Shown: positions 52,912 through 61,936 of the stretch, piece by piece | Layout of the letters: every line of letters begins with the position of its first letter | How positions within the stretch are numbered: position 1 is the stretch's first letter | Assembly (NCBI RefSeq): GCF_000714815.1 | Contig: NZ_JMIH01000028.1 | Coordinates: 1-64,000 of the forward strand | DNA length: 64,000 nt | Source of the DNA: Anditalea andensis | GTDB lineage: Bacteria; Bacteroidota; Bacteroidia; Cytophagales; Cyclobacteriaceae | Direction: 5' to 3' | Made by a program: the position numbers and the translations under genes | Notes under the pieces: generated by a model | Databases searched by the model: none | Seen by the model: only the letters and a program-made list of their open reading frames with translations | What the model was told of the DNA's origin: nothing

Positions 52912-53442
52912 CTAATCTTCCAGATAAATGTCAAGTAAACCTTCTGGCAAGTGACAGAAAACTTTTTTTGCTGTCTTGTCTACTTTGGTAATGATACCGT
53001 CCTGTATAGGGATCAGTACTTCTTTTCCTTTGTAGTCCAACCCTATCAAATCCTGGGTCTGAAGGTCATATATTATCTTAATCTCTCCCAATTCGCCGTG
53101 GTTTTGATCCTCCACAGTAAATCCTATGAGGTCATGGAAGTAATACTGATGGTCCTCCAAGGTAGGAAGGGCATTCAGCGGTAAATAAACAACAGCCCCT
53201 ACCAGGGTACTGGCATCATTTACAGTTTCATACTCCTCAAATTTAGCCAGCGCCTTATTACCGGGCTGCAGGACAAAATGCTCGAGGAAGTAAGGTGCCA
53301 ATCGTGACTTTTGCTCTAAAAAGACATGTTCGAGGTCTTCATATTGCGATGGGTCATCTACATCCAGGACTACGGTAACTTCTCCATGCAAACCATGAAC
53401 TTTAGAAATGTAGCCGATTTGGTAACAGTTGTCTATGTTCAC
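52912..53442 (-). CDS. rimM: Ribosome maturation factor RimM
   Basis: 176 residues. The N-terminal domain starts CYQIGYISKVHGLHGEVTVV. The PRC-barrel-like C-terminal domain has YYFHDLIGFTVED and the closing VDKTAKKVFCHLPEGLLDIY. It binds S19 and helps mature the 30S head. Genes rpsP, rimM, trmD and rplS lie in the classical order, 15 bases after rpsP. Confidence 0.95.
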   Translation of the reverse strand: MNIDNCYQIGYISKVHGLHGEVTVVLDVDDPSQYEDLEHVFLEQKSRLAPYFLEHFVLQPGNKALAKFEEYETVNDASTLVGAVVYLPLNALPTLEDHQYYFHDLIGFTVEDQNHGELGEIKIIYDLQTQDLIGLDYKGKEVLIPIQDGIITKVDKTAKKVFCHLPEGLLDIYLED

Positions 53443-53457
53443 GGATAGTGGATTTGA

Positions 53458-54012
53458 TTAAGCGTTGTTTTCTTCTTCGTTAGCTTCAGGAGCTTCTTCG
53501 GAGGCTTCGCCTTCTTCAGCAGGAGCATTAGCAGCTTCGGCAGCAGCCTTGGCTTCATCTTCTCTCTTTTTGATAGCTTCTAGACGGGCTTCTTTTTTAG
53601 CAGTCTCAGCAGCAAGGGCTTTCTGACGGGCTTCATCTTTAGCCTGAGTCAATTTATCCTTCTTGCCAGTGATAGCTTCTTCTTTAGAAGTGATCCAGTC
53701 TTCGTATTTTTTGTCTGCATCTTCCTGAGTAATAGCACCTTTCAAGACGCCTATCTGAAGGTGTTTCTTAAGCATTACACCACGGTAAGAAAGCATAGCC
53801 TTAACTGTATCCGTTGGCTGGGCACCGTTCAATAACCACTTAAGAGCACGCTCATTGTTGATATTGATAGATGCTGGGTCAGTGTTAGGATTATAAGATC
53901 CGATTTTTTCGATAAAGCGTCCATCACGTGGAGCTCTTGCATCAGCTACTACTACGTCATAGATGGCCATTCTTTTTCTACCTCTACGCGATAATCTGAT
54001 TTTTACTGCCAT
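53458..54012 (-). CDS. rpsP: 30S ribosomal protein S16
   Basis: 184 residues from ATG 54012 ([20 protein letters not shown]); the long upstream extension of the open frame is not protein-like. Residues 1-80 are the S16 core with [17 protein letters not shown]. The remaining about 100 form an alanine- and glutamate-rich tail, ending [13 protein letters not shown], far longer than in E. coli but usual in Bacteroidota. First gene of the rpsP operon, with a promoter and leader hairpin upstream. Confidence 0.95.
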   Translation of the reverse strand: MAVKIRLSRRGRKRMAIYDVVVADARAPRDGRFIEKIGSYNPNTDPASININNERALKWLLNGAQPTDTVKAMLSYRGVMLKKHLQIGVLKGAITQEDADKKYEDWITSKEEAITGKKDKLTQAKDEARQKALAAETAKKEARLEAIKKREDEAKAAAEAANAPAEEGEASEEAPEANEEENNA

Positions 54013-54035
54013 ATTATATTGATATTTAGTTAATT

Positions 54036-54052
54036 GGTGGATCCCGTCCACC
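54036..54052 (-). promoter_or_regulatory. Hairpin in the rpsP leader
   Basis: GGTGGA pairs with TCCACC around a five-base loop, 24 bases upstream of the rpsP start and within the predicted leader. It could be a structure for translational control of the operon, or chance. Confidence 0.4.
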
Positions 54053-54066
54053 TTATTTTTGGACTG

Positions 54067-54098
54067 CAAAGATAACTCATTAATATGGAAAAGTACAA
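54067..54098 (-). promoter_or_regulatory. Promoter of the rpsP operon
   Basis: The minus strand shows TTG (54098-54096), a 21-base spacer and TATCTTTG (54074-54067). The -7 box is exact, the spacer two bases longer than ideal. Transcription would begin near 54060, about 48 bases before the ATG. Confidence 0.65.
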
Positions 54099-54286
54099 GT
54101 AGCTTTAATTTTATTTGTGGAAGTTCAAAATTTTGGGTTAAATTGCGGGCATTAATGATGATGATATAGGATGACCGGTTATTTATGCATAGTGCCTGGA
54201 GGAGCGAAACCAAAGGACCTTGTAGTAAAGAAACTGGATACTTATTGCCTTAGAATTCCTACTTTATTCATTATCTTAATGATCTT

Positions 54287-54358
54287 GGCCTCGTAGTTCA
54301 ATGGATAGAATAGAAGTTTCCTAAACTTTAGATATGGGTTCGATTCCCGTCGAGGCTA
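54287..54358 (+). tRNA. tRNA-Arg (anticodon CCT)
   Basis: A 72-base cloverleaf. Acceptor GGCCTCG pairs with CGAGGCT (one G-U). The anticodon stem GAAGT/ACTTT holds loop TTCCTAA, giving anticodon CCT, which reads AGG. The T arm has GGGTTCGATTCCC with the standard TTCGATT loop. The 3' CCA is not encoded, as is usual here. It is followed by an intrinsic terminator. Confidence 0.92.
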
Positions 54359-54361
54359 CAT

Positions 54362-54387
54362 AGCCACTCGTAGGAGTGGCTTTTTTT
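54362..54387 (+). terminator. Terminator of tRNA-Arg
   Basis: AGCCACTC pairs with GAGTGGCT around the loop GTAG and is followed by T6, three bases past the tRNA. Confidence 0.92.
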
Positions 54388-54723
54388 ATTTTTGTCCCTT
54401 GGGGGTTTTAGGCATTTTTCTATGGGATAAATATTTAACACTACCCTTTGTAAATCAAATTAAAACTTATAGCTATCTCATCAATAACGCGATATGTTGA
54501 GATATTCATTCATAAAAAGGAGTTTTGCCAATATTATTTAAAATGCTTTAGAATATTAAACTCTTTTTACATGTACAAATAATTGTTATACACCCTATTT
54601 TTTGTAACTTCCAATTTCCAATCCCTTATTTTATAAGAAAAGTTCTTCAGTAATTGTTTATTTCTCTCAATTACCAAATCCAGTCTTAATAGTGAACTTA
54701 ACATTTTGAATTTAAAAACTTAA
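54388..54723. other. Intergenic stretch before the glycosyltransferase cluster
   Basis: AT-rich, without a gene. The promoter of the 54.7-58.5 kb gene run should lie here, but I found no exact consensus. Confidence 0.4.
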
Positions 54724-55668
54724 ATGGCAGAAATAAAACTTATAACATGTGCAGGAGTGGAACATGACTTAGCACTCTTGCCACATTTTATAGCCTATTA
54801 TAAAGCGCTGGGAATACATACAAAGAATATGTATTTCATTCTGCAAGCTTCAGAATCAGATAGTCATGAGATGAAGAAAGCACAGGCTATTCTCCATCAA
54901 GATGGAATAACTGCTGCCGAAATCTGGATAGCCCCCTACACCAGCGCCACCATGTGGGAAAAGCGAAGGGAGATCCAGCTATGCGTCGCCAATAAAGAAG
55001 ATTGGGTCATCAGTGCAGATGTAGATGAATTTCATGAATTCCCCGATAAACTATCAGTATTCCTATCTTACTGTGATAAAAAAGAAATCAACTGTGTCCA
55101 AGGGGTTTTTATAGATAGACTGACATCTGATGGATCCTTAGCAGCTATCAAAGCATCACCGCCACTTTGGGAACAATTCCCCGTACAGGCTGATGTCATA
55201 TGCACCATTCGTCAGGTGGAAGAAAATGGGTGGGAGAACGGTACTGTAAACATAATGGCATGTAAAGGTGACTTACTGCCTGAAAGAGGAGGTCATTTTC
55301 CTTTAAACCATGGAAGCCCGATCAAATATATCTTTGGATCCCGTCAGCTTGCAAAATTCAACGGGATAAAAGCGGCAACAACTAGATTTCAGATCCCCCT
55401 TAGGGTCCATCATTTTAAATGGAACCAAGCATTACTTCAAAGTCTTCAAAAAAGGCTGGCTACCGCTGGGGTAAGTACACATGGACAATCCTATGGCAAC
55501 TTATTGTTACAGCATTTGGGGGAAGACCAAAGGATTCAAATTGAAAAAATGCCCATAAGGAAATCTGGCACCCTTGATAAATTGCCCTGGAGGACCCAAC
55601 TGGCTTTATTAAAATTACGCAACGATTCCTCAAGTTTATATAGAAAAATTCTTTCTAAAATCCGATAA
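54724..55668 (+). CDS. Glycosyltransferase, GT2/GT92-like
   Basis: 314 residues, cytoplasmic, GT-A type. It begins IKLITCAGVEHDLALLPHFI and FIAYYKALGIHTKNMYF. The metal-binding DxD equivalent lies in VISADVDEFHEFPD (DVDE). The order NE-L--F-xYY---G and later RVHHFKWN resembles glycosyl-transferase family 2_4/92 proteins. Donor and acceptor are unknown. It starts a same-strand run with a beta-propeller gene 25 bases downstream and then an HTTM gene. Confidence 0.75.
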   Translation: MAEIKLITCAGVEHDLALLPHFIAYYKALGIHTKNMYFILQASESDSHEMKKAQAILHQDGITAAEIWIAPYTSATMWEKRREIQLCVANKEDWVISADVDEFHEFPDKLSVFLSYCDKKEINCVQGVFIDRLTSDGSLAAIKASPPLWEQFPVQADVICTIRQVEENGWENGTVNIMACKGDLLPERGGHFPLNHGSPIKYIFGSRQLAKFNGIKAATTRFQIPLRVHHFKWNQALLQSLQKRLATAGVSTHGQSYGNLLLQHLGEDQRIQIEKMPIRKSGTLDKLPWRTQLALLKLRNDSSSLYRKILSKIR

Positions 55669-55693
55669 ATACCCACCCTCTTTACCACTATCT

Positions 55694-56881
55694 ATGAATG
55701 CTCCACTAAATGAAGAAAAATGGCTACTGACCAAACTCACTCAAGGAAGTGAATCTGGAGCCTACCATTCCCATGCTTATTATGACATACCTGTTTTTGA
55801 TTCAGGGAGCAATCTGCTCGCAGGACATAAAATTACCATAAAAGAACGCCAGCCTACATCTACAGATGCTATAGAGATAGGATATATTAACCTCAAAGAA
55901 GGGCAAAAATGGTATAAAGTGGGAGAAAGCACTGCATGGAGTTGGCAGCAAGGCGCCATGAGCCAATGGCTGCCTAATACCCGTACATTGATATGGAACG
56001 ATAGGGAAAACGGTAAATTTGTTTCACGCCTCCATTCCCTTGATACAGGTAAAACCGAAACTATGGATCAGCCTATATATGCTGTAGATCCAAATGGAAA
56101 GTTTGTTCTTTCTCTCAATATGGCGAGACTGGACCATGTACGTCCCGGCTACGGATATGTGGGCGGGGAAGGCCATATGATTAATAAACTAAAGCCAAAA
56201 GATGATGGTATTTGGAGAATAGATTTAGAAACTGGAGAAAAGAAATTAATTCTATCAATAAATAAAGCTGCCGGATTCCTTTTCCCACATTTACGGATCA
56301 AAGAACGACTCAATCAACTACTTAAATCCCCTATCTATTGGTTCAATCATGTAAAAGTAAGCCCTGACGGCAGCCGTCTAACTGTAAAAATACGCTATCG
56401 ATCCAAAGATCTGTCCAAAGGCTGGAGCGACAGCATGGGAGCAAGTATTACATGCGGAACGGACGGAAACGACATGAGATTACTTGGCCATGCTACCTCT
56501 CATGTCATCTGGCTGGACAACGAGCACCTCTATGCATGGCAGCAAAACGGGCTGTACGTCTACAAAGACTCCACTGATGGCGTACAAAAACTTCCTAAAA
56601 TAGCCCCTCATCTAATTAAAAAAAATGTCCATATGCGTCATTTCAGTGGAACAAAGGATAAATTTATTTTTGATACTCCTTATCAGGAAAATATAGATCT
56701 CTACACTTATGATTCAAAAAATGATACAAGTTCAAAAATAGCCACCTTTCACCACCATACACCTGCAAACGGGCATTTTCGCTGTGATCTTCATCCATGT
56801 CCCAGTCCAGACGGAAAACACATCGTGGTGACTTCACTTGAAGATGGTGGTAGGCAGATATATTTATTAAGCAAAAAATAA
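55694..56881 (+). CDS. Beta-propeller protein with TolB-like repeats
   Basis: 395 residues, without a signal peptide. Repeated beta motifs: WLPNTRTLIWND, YAVDPNGKFVLSLN, HVKVSPDGSRLTVKIRYR and PCPSPDGKHIVVTSLEDGGR resemble the DPDGK/SPDG blades of TolB/PD40-type propellers, as in oligogalacturonate-lyase-like proteins. No catalytic residues are assigned. It lies between a glycosyltransferase and a membrane-anchored protein, so a role in handling a saccharide is possible but unproven. Confidence 0.6.
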   Translation: MNAPLNEEKWLLTKLTQGSESGAYHSHAYYDIPVFDSGSNLLAGHKITIKERQPTSTDAIEIGYINLKEGQKWYKVGESTAWSWQQGAMSQWLPNTRTLIWNDRENGKFVSRLHSLDTGKTETMDQPIYAVDPNGKFVLSLNMARLDHVRPGYGYVGGEGHMINKLKPKDDGIWRIDLETGEKKLILSINKAAGFLFPHLRIKERLNQLLKSPIYWFNHVKVSPDGSRLTVKIRYRSKDLSKGWSDSMGASITCGTDGNDMRLLGHATSHVIWLDNEHLYAWQQNGLYVYKDSTDGVQKLPKIAPHLIKKNVHMRHFSGTKDKFIFDTPYQENIDLYTYDSKNDTSSKIATFHHHTPANGHFRCDLHPCPSPDGKHIVVTSLEDGGRQIYLLSKK

Positions 56882-56902
56882 ATTCAGTCGATAAGATCTG
56901 AT

Positions 56903-57427
56903 ATGCCCAAAGCAAGACACACTTTATTCCTATTCCTTATACTGATAATGCCCTTAGTCATAAAAACACTTTTCGGCTACCAGTTTGAAATGTATCCTGC
57001 AATCATCCTTCCTTCAGGACCACACATTAAAACTTTAGAAGGGAATACAATTATGCATCGAAACTTGGAATTTTTTGTACAGGAAGCGGGGGGACCATGG
57101 AAACAGTTGGATCCTGTAGCGGTATTCTCCCCCCTTCCCGAACAATACTCCTCACCCATCTTACGAAGAGAATTTGGACTGCTGCCACCAAGGACTTATC
57201 CGGAAAGGAGGTTTTTTAAAATCCTGAAAAAGATGCACCTTTTGGATCCAAGGGTCCCTAATGATATCGCTATCAATGAGCTGAAAAGCTGGATCCAGTC
57301 CAACATAGCCATATGGGTCCAAGACGCAGATAAAATCAAAATAGAAGCTGTAGAAAAAACCATTGACCTACAGGGTAATGTTTTAAAAAGACAAGTAGAA
57401 AGTGCGCAGATTATTCACCTCCATTGA
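56903..57427 (+). CDS. Membrane-anchored protein associated with HTTM
   Basis: 174 residues. An N-terminal helix (TLFLFLILIMPLVIKTLFGY) is followed by a soluble part with PAIILPSGPHIKTLEGNTIM and PLPEQYSSPILRREFGLLPP. Its last 26 bases overlap the start of the HTTM gene in another frame, which implies translational coupling. I recognise no named family. Confidence 0.6.
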   Translation: MPKARHTLFLFLILIMPLVIKTLFGYQFEMYPAIILPSGPHIKTLEGNTIMHRNLEFFVQEAGGPWKQLDPVAVFSPLPEQYSSPILRREFGLLPPRTYPERRFFKILKKMHLLDPRVPNDIAINELKSWIQSNIAIWVQDADKIKIEAVEKTIDLQGNVLKRQVESAQIIHLH

Positions 57428-58490
57428 ACATATAAATAGGGCCTTATGGAGTAGGGTCAATAATGCCACCTATGTAAATACAGATTCACTAGGTATATTC
57501 AGGGCCATTACCGGTATATTTTTACTTTACTATTACTTTTCATACACCTGGATTTCCGATTTGCCACAGGCACTGTTTAATCCTCCCATCCTTAGTATAG
57601 CCAATTTATTTGATAGTTTCCCTTCTTACTACCTACTCAGGATCATTGATGTGGGCAGGCTCATTTTATTGGTAGCCATTATCATAGGATTGAAGACCAG
57701 AATCACTTCATTGATTTGGCTTATATTGACCATAATAGCGGCCAGTTTTCAGTATTCATTGGGAAAGATAGATCATGATGGAGCACTATTATTAGCCATG
57801 GTTTTTGTCCTTTCCTATTCGGGCTGGGGCAAGGCATTCGCAGTATGGCCTGATACTAATAGCAGGTATGACTCTACAGCAGGAAGCATGGCAGTGTTTG
57901 CAGTTATCATCTGCTATGGTATGTTTACAGCCGGAATGGGAAAAGCCATGGTATGGGTGGATTTTGACCTTCAGACAAGCGGGTTTGCCTCATGGTACTA
58001 CCTAGGGCTATATGATTTAAATAGGGACAGGCTGTTGGCAGAATATGTCCCTATGATACCTTTCCATTTTTATGAAATCTTGGATTATGCCGCAGTCCTA
58101 CTTGAACTTTCACCCTTTTTATTTATCCTAATGGGCCGAAAGGCATGGCTGTTTTGGCTGCTCACAGCATCACTGTTTCATTTAGGGAATGTTCTCTTAC
58201 TGAATATCCCATTTGCCAATCATGTTCTGGTCTATTTGGCATTTATAGATATGAGTGGCCTTACTCAATGGCTTAAACAAAATAAAAGAATCATATATTT
58301 AGCATTAGGTACAGCAGGGCTCATGTTTCTAACCCATATTTATTTTCTGGTGAGTCAGAGACATTATTGGGGCCTGAATGAAGTGATGAAAATGGACAGA
58401 ACGCCATTTGAACTCTATTCCGCACTAATATTATGGATGGTTTTGACTGTGGTAATTGGAAAAATATTTCTCCCGGCACATAAAGAATAG
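57402..58490 (+). CDS. HTTM domain membrane protein (gamma-carboxylase-like)
   Basis: 362 residues with about eight membrane helices. The opening SLGIFRAITGIFLLYYYFSY, LILLVAIIIGLKTRITSLIW and SFQYSLGKIDHDGALLLAMV match HTTM proteins, which share the membrane core of vitamin-K-dependent gamma-glutamyl carboxylase. It is short and lacks the lumenal C-terminal domain of the carboxylase. A later start may be used, since the ATG at 57402 lies inside the upstream gene. Substrate unknown. Confidence 0.72.
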   Translation: MRRLFTSIEHINRALWSRVNNATYVNTDSLGIFRAITGIFLLYYYFSYTWISDLPQALFNPPILSIANLFDSFPSYYLLRIIDVGRLILLVAIIIGLKTRITSLIWLILTIIAASFQYSLGKIDHDGALLLAMVFVLSYSGWGKAFAVWPDTNSRYDSTAGSMAVFAVIICYGMFTAGMGKAMVWVDFDLQTSGFASWYYLGLYDLNRDRLLAEYVPMIPFHFYEILDYAAVLLELSPFLFILMGRKAWLFWLLTASLFHLGNVLLLNIPFANHVLVYLAFIDMSGLTQWLKQNKRIIYLALGTAGLMFLTHIYFLVSQRHYWGLNEVMKMDRTPFELYSALILWMVLTVVIGKIFLPAHKE

Positions 58491-58856
58491 TACTTCATAA
58501 AAAGACTAACTATTGACCATTTCAATAATAGAAACTTTTTTATATAATCCAGATTTTCATTTAGACAGGTTTTGAACCTTCATTCCTTTGTATGTAATAA
58601 AAGGACATATCTTTGGTGGGTGAGCCTTGGTCTACCTAGTCGAATGGGGCATATAGCCATCTTTCCATTGTTCATTTTCTTTGCTTACTCTCACAGAAGT
58701 ATTCAGCTGCTTTAATGGGGAGCAAGGCATCATGCAGATTCTATCAAATGGCTTTAATAAGCATAGTCTAAATAGATCTTCTGTCCCATATATGGCTCAG
58801 GTGTGTTTATATGATCTTCTTCTATATAAATGGGAATACTAAAAAGTATTTATTCA
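58491..58856. other. Intergenic stretch, nothing recognised
   Basis: 366 bases between the HTTM gene and the terminator of the convergent PRC-barrel gene. No convincing frame or RNA structure. Confidence 0.4.
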
Positions 58857-58887
58857 TAAAAAAAGCAGTTGCCGAAGCAACTGCTTT
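58857..58887 (-). terminator. Terminator of the PRC-barrel gene
   Basis: AAAGCAGTTGC pairs with GCAACTGCTTT around a four-base loop, with a T-run on the minus strand. The stem is 11 bases. Because a T-rich run also follows on the plus strand it may work in both directions. Confidence 0.9.
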
Positions 58888-58921
58888 AAGTATTTTTCTG
58901 AAAATGTTAGCAGATATTTAA

Positions 58922-59308
58922 TTAATAACTGCCTTCTCTGCGTAGGGAAGTAGTACCATAATGTTTATGAATACTGTTTACAAAATCAGTCTGGGGTCCA
59001 GTAGGCCAGTTATCATCATCAAAACCAGGAGCATTCTCCAGTTTTTCTTTATCTACATCTAGCGTAACAAGGTCTTCATCAGTTCTTTCAGCCCTGGTAA
59101 AAGAAAGAGATTCCCATGGAATAGCAAAATATTTATTGTTCATGTTTAAAAATCCAGTTCCTACTGCCAAAACAACATAAGCTACCTGACCGTCAGGATA
59201 AAGAATCACATCTTTTATACTTCCTATATCTTCATCTCTTAAATTTTTTACATTCCTACTGCTTAGGTCTGTACTTCTTAATAAGTGTGCGTTATTTGGA
59301 TCTTTCAT
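58922..59308 (-). CDS. PRC-barrel domain protein
   Basis: 128 residues, soluble. STDLSSRNVKNLRDEDIGSI and KDVILYPDGQVAYVVLAVG are the beta-barrel strands, followed by FAIPWESLSFTRAE. The tail (PGFDDDNWPTGPQTDFVNSI) is typical of stress-associated PRC-barrel proteins in Gram-negative bacteria. No enzymatic role is established. Monocistronic with a strong terminator. Confidence 0.88.
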   Translation of the reverse strand: MKDPNNAHLLRSTDLSSRNVKNLRDEDIGSIKDVILYPDGQVAYVVLAVGTGFLNMNNKYFAIPWESLSFTRAERTDEDLVTLDVDKEKLENAPGFDDDNWPTGPQTDFVNSIHKHYGTTSLRREGSY

Positions 59309-59533
59309 TTTTAAATTTATTTAGTGGTTTAATATGATATGCATAGACATGCAATTTTTTTGCCACATATACTTAACAACATTAAATTATCATAAAGTTT
59401 TATTTAAAAAGTATAATTTTTAAAAGAAATATATAAATAAACATAAAGATATGGATAGGTACATACCGGCACCGAGAGGATTAAGAATTTATTTATTTTA
59501 CCTATAATTACATCAAATAAATAATTTTATAGA

Positions 59534-60208
59534 ATGACCTTAACGCTCTTAGGCTACCTGATGTTACTTATTGCAAACGACTATCTTGCAATGGAACATC
59601 CACCAAAACCTGAATGTAGGACAGTACATAGGCTTATCGATAAGACCATAAATCTTCCCACACTCCCTTTTATATCAGCTAAACATTGCAAACCTATAGG
59701 TTCCAATGGAATTTATGATAGTCACAAAAAGCAAATCAGATCGATTAAAAAAGCTTCAATTAAAGACAATGGCCTTGGTTTAGATCGCGTGAATGCATTA
59801 AATGATTCATACACCAAAACAATCCCCCCTAAAAGCTACAAGCAGATGACCCCTACTTGGATGCTCTATGTTTATGCAGTGCCTATGGTAAAAAGCTTTA
59901 ATATCGTACCTCATGTAAAAAACAGAACTATTTTCATGTATCCTAATATGCTTATGCAGTGGCAGGAAGCAAGAATAGAAAATTTGATCATTGCGGATAA
60001 CAGGCTTGATTTCTTTTATAGAAAGAAAGGTAATGAGGTCCACTTTGAAATCAACCAAATCAGAAACGATTGGGATATTGTCATATTCTTTCCAAAAGGT
60101 AAATTCACCTTTTGGAAAGTTAATGGAGAAAATAACCGAAGGTCCTCCACAGATGAAATGGAAGGTTTTAAAACCTCCGGAACCAATATAAAAGTGATGT
60201 TGAAATAA
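59534..60208 (+). CDS. Orphan protein with glycosidase-C-terminus-like end
   Basis: 224 residues. A possible signal or hydrophobic start (LTLLGYLMLLIANDYLAM) precedes a low-complexity basic middle. The last about 110 residues (TPTWMLYVYAVPMVKSFNIV, PNMLMQWQEARIENLIIADN, then FYRKKGNEVHFEINQI) resemble the closing beta part of debranching- or rhamnosidase-type glycosidases. The catalytic barrel is absent, so it may be a remnant recruited to another start. Weak evidence; possibly not expressed. It ends 28 bases before the hydrolase gene. Confidence 0.45.
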   Translation: MTLTLLGYLMLLIANDYLAMEHPPKPECRTVHRLIDKTINLPTLPFISAKHCKPIGSNGIYDSHKKQIRSIKKASIKDNGLGLDRVNALNDSYTKTIPPKSYKQMTPTWMLYVYAVPMVKSFNIVPHVKNRTIFMYPNMLMQWQEARIENLIIADNRLDFFYRKKGNEVHFEINQIRNDWDIVIFFPKGKFTFWKVNGENNRRSSTDEMEGFKTSGTNIKVMLK

Positions 60209-60236
60209 TATAATTACCAAATCAATTACTAACTAT

Positions 60237-61094
60237 ATGTCAACTACTCCTATCATGAACCACTTGGAATCTTCATATCAAACGCATGATGGCCTATCCC
60301 TTTATCTACAGGCTTGGGTACCCAAGCATCCAAAGGCCACCGTTTTTCTGGTTCATGGATTAGGTGAACACAGCAGTAGATATGATTTTTTAGTAGAAAG
60401 ATTTACTGAAAATAATATTGCTGTATTTACCTTTGACGGGAGAGGACATGGAAAGTCATCAATTCCAAAGCCAGATGCATATATTGATAAATATGAGGAA
60501 TACCTTAAAGATATCGACTCCTTATATAATAAAGCTACCGCGTATTTTCCAAATTTACCTATATTCATCTATGGTCATAGTATGGGTGGAGCACTGGTGG
60601 CCAGATATGTTTTAACATATAAGCCCACTCCGACAGGCATTATCCTCAGTGCTGCAGCACTGAGGCCTGCTGAAGGTACATCTAAATTATTAATTGCTCT
60701 ATCATCTCTGGTCAGTAAATGTGCCCCTAAATTAAAAACCATCAAATTGGATCCTTCATATATTAGTCTCGATGATGAAGTAGTAGAAGAATATATAAAT
60801 GATCCTTTAGTTTATAACAAAGCAGTTCCGGCTAGGACTGCCCATGAACTATTACGGATGATGAAGGATATAGAAATTAAAGCCCATAAATTTACACTAC
60901 CAGTACTTATACTTCATGGCAGTGATGACAAGCTTACTAATCCCAAAGGAAGTGAGGCATTTTTTGAAGCTATAAGTTCACCGGACAAAACCCTCATTTC
61001 CTATCCTGGCCTCTACCATGAACTTCATCATGAACCTAAAAAGAATGAAGTGGTCTCAGACCTCATCTCCTGGATGGAGCAAAGGACAGGTTAA
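60237..61094 (+). CDS. Alpha/beta hydrolase, monoacylglycerol-lipase-like
   Basis: 285 residues, cytoplasmic. FLVHGLGEHSSRYDFLVERF and FDGRGHGKS are typical of the lysophospholipase/MGL group. The nucleophile elbow is GHSMGG near residue 116. The acid is in LILHGSDDKLT and the His in GLYHELHHEP. It should hydrolyse monoacylglycerols or similar esters. Specificity is inferred. Confidence 0.87.
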   Translation: MSTTPIMNHLESSYQTHDGLSLYLQAWVPKHPKATVFLVHGLGEHSSRYDFLVERFTENNIAVFTFDGRGHGKSSIPKPDAYIDKYEEYLKDIDSLYNKATAYFPNLPIFIYGHSMGGALVARYVLTYKPTPTGIILSAAALRPAEGTSKLLIALSSLVSKCAPKLKTIKLDPSYISLDDEVVEEYINDPLVYNKAVPARTAHELLRMMKDIEIKAHKFTLPVLILHGSDDKLTNPKGSEAFFEAISSPDKTLISYPGLYHELHHEPKKNEVVSDLISWMEQRTG

Positions 61095-61272
61095 TAACAA
61101 TATCTATAACCTAATCATCTATTTAATAAAACCCGTTAGGTGCTTTATAGAATAGATGGCACCTTATTTAACCAGTAGGCAAAATTTTCCGGGGAAAAGA
61201 GGATTAGTCAATATTATATGCCATTTATACAGACTGATTTTTGACTTTAACGCAATAATGGGCCAATAAACT

Positions 61273-61746
61273 TCAATTCCTTTTAAAATCAAAAGAAATT
61301 TCCATCCCCTCTCCCGATACGATTGCCTTAAGGTACTCCTCGTTTCTGTAATATTTGATCTGTTTTGGGAAATCATTTTCCGCGTTTTGGGAAGTGAAAG
61401 CTTCTGGTGTTATATCAGTTAAACTGAATACAGTAGCGGCTGTATCTCCTTTGGAAAAAACTTCTAAATTCCATCTACCAGCTATATTTACTAACCGCAT
61501 CTCCTCCTGCCAGACCGTATCGGCATTGAGCAAAGTATGCCCTACTCCATGATAGGTTGAGGAATCTATTTTAAGCCAAGTCTCGTAGGTAAAATTCTCA
61601 CCTTCATCATTCATTCTTTCCCAGCTTCCCAGGAGCCAGTCAAAGTCTGTCTCTGCAACCGCTACTGCTACTGCCAGGTTTCCGTCGTTACCTTTCCCTC
61701 CGCAGGATAGTACCGAAAGAATAAAAATGATATAAAGTTGTTTCAT
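61273..61746 (-). CDS. DUF6265-like lipoprotein
   Basis: 157 residues from ATG 61746 (MKQLYIIFILSVLSCGGKG), which exposes a lipobox LSC and gives a membrane-anchored lipoprotein; an earlier in-frame ATG at 61821 adds 25 odd residues. FDWLLGSWERMNDEGENFTY, YETWLKIDSSTYHGVGH and DFPKQIKYYRNEEYLKAIVS fit the DUF6265 family of Bacteroidota. Function unknown. Confidence 0.75.
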   Translation of the reverse strand: MKQLYIIFILSVLSCGGKGNDGNLAVAVAVAETDFDWLLGSWERMNDEGENFTYETWLKIDSSTYHGVGHTLLNADTVWQEEMRLVNIAGRWNLEVFSKGDTAATVFSLTDITPEAFTSQNAENDFPKQIKYYRNEEYLKAIVSGEGMEISFDFKRN

Positions 61747-61936
61747 GGATCTACAATAGGTTATCAATGGAATACTTTCCCATACCAGGGGATAAGGAAG
61801 ATAAACATCAGCTTCCGCCATAGTGGGGCAAGCTAATATGATACCTTCATCCTCGACTCAATTTAAAATGTCTAATATGAAATTTACCTTTATCTAAGTT
61901 ATCACTTGTATCGTCTGCGCTATTATAAGGCAACTG

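Noticed and set aside
54013-54213. 67-residue N-terminal extension of S16
   Set aside because: The open frame continues upstream by chance across the promoter and leader; S16 starts at [11 protein letters not shown].
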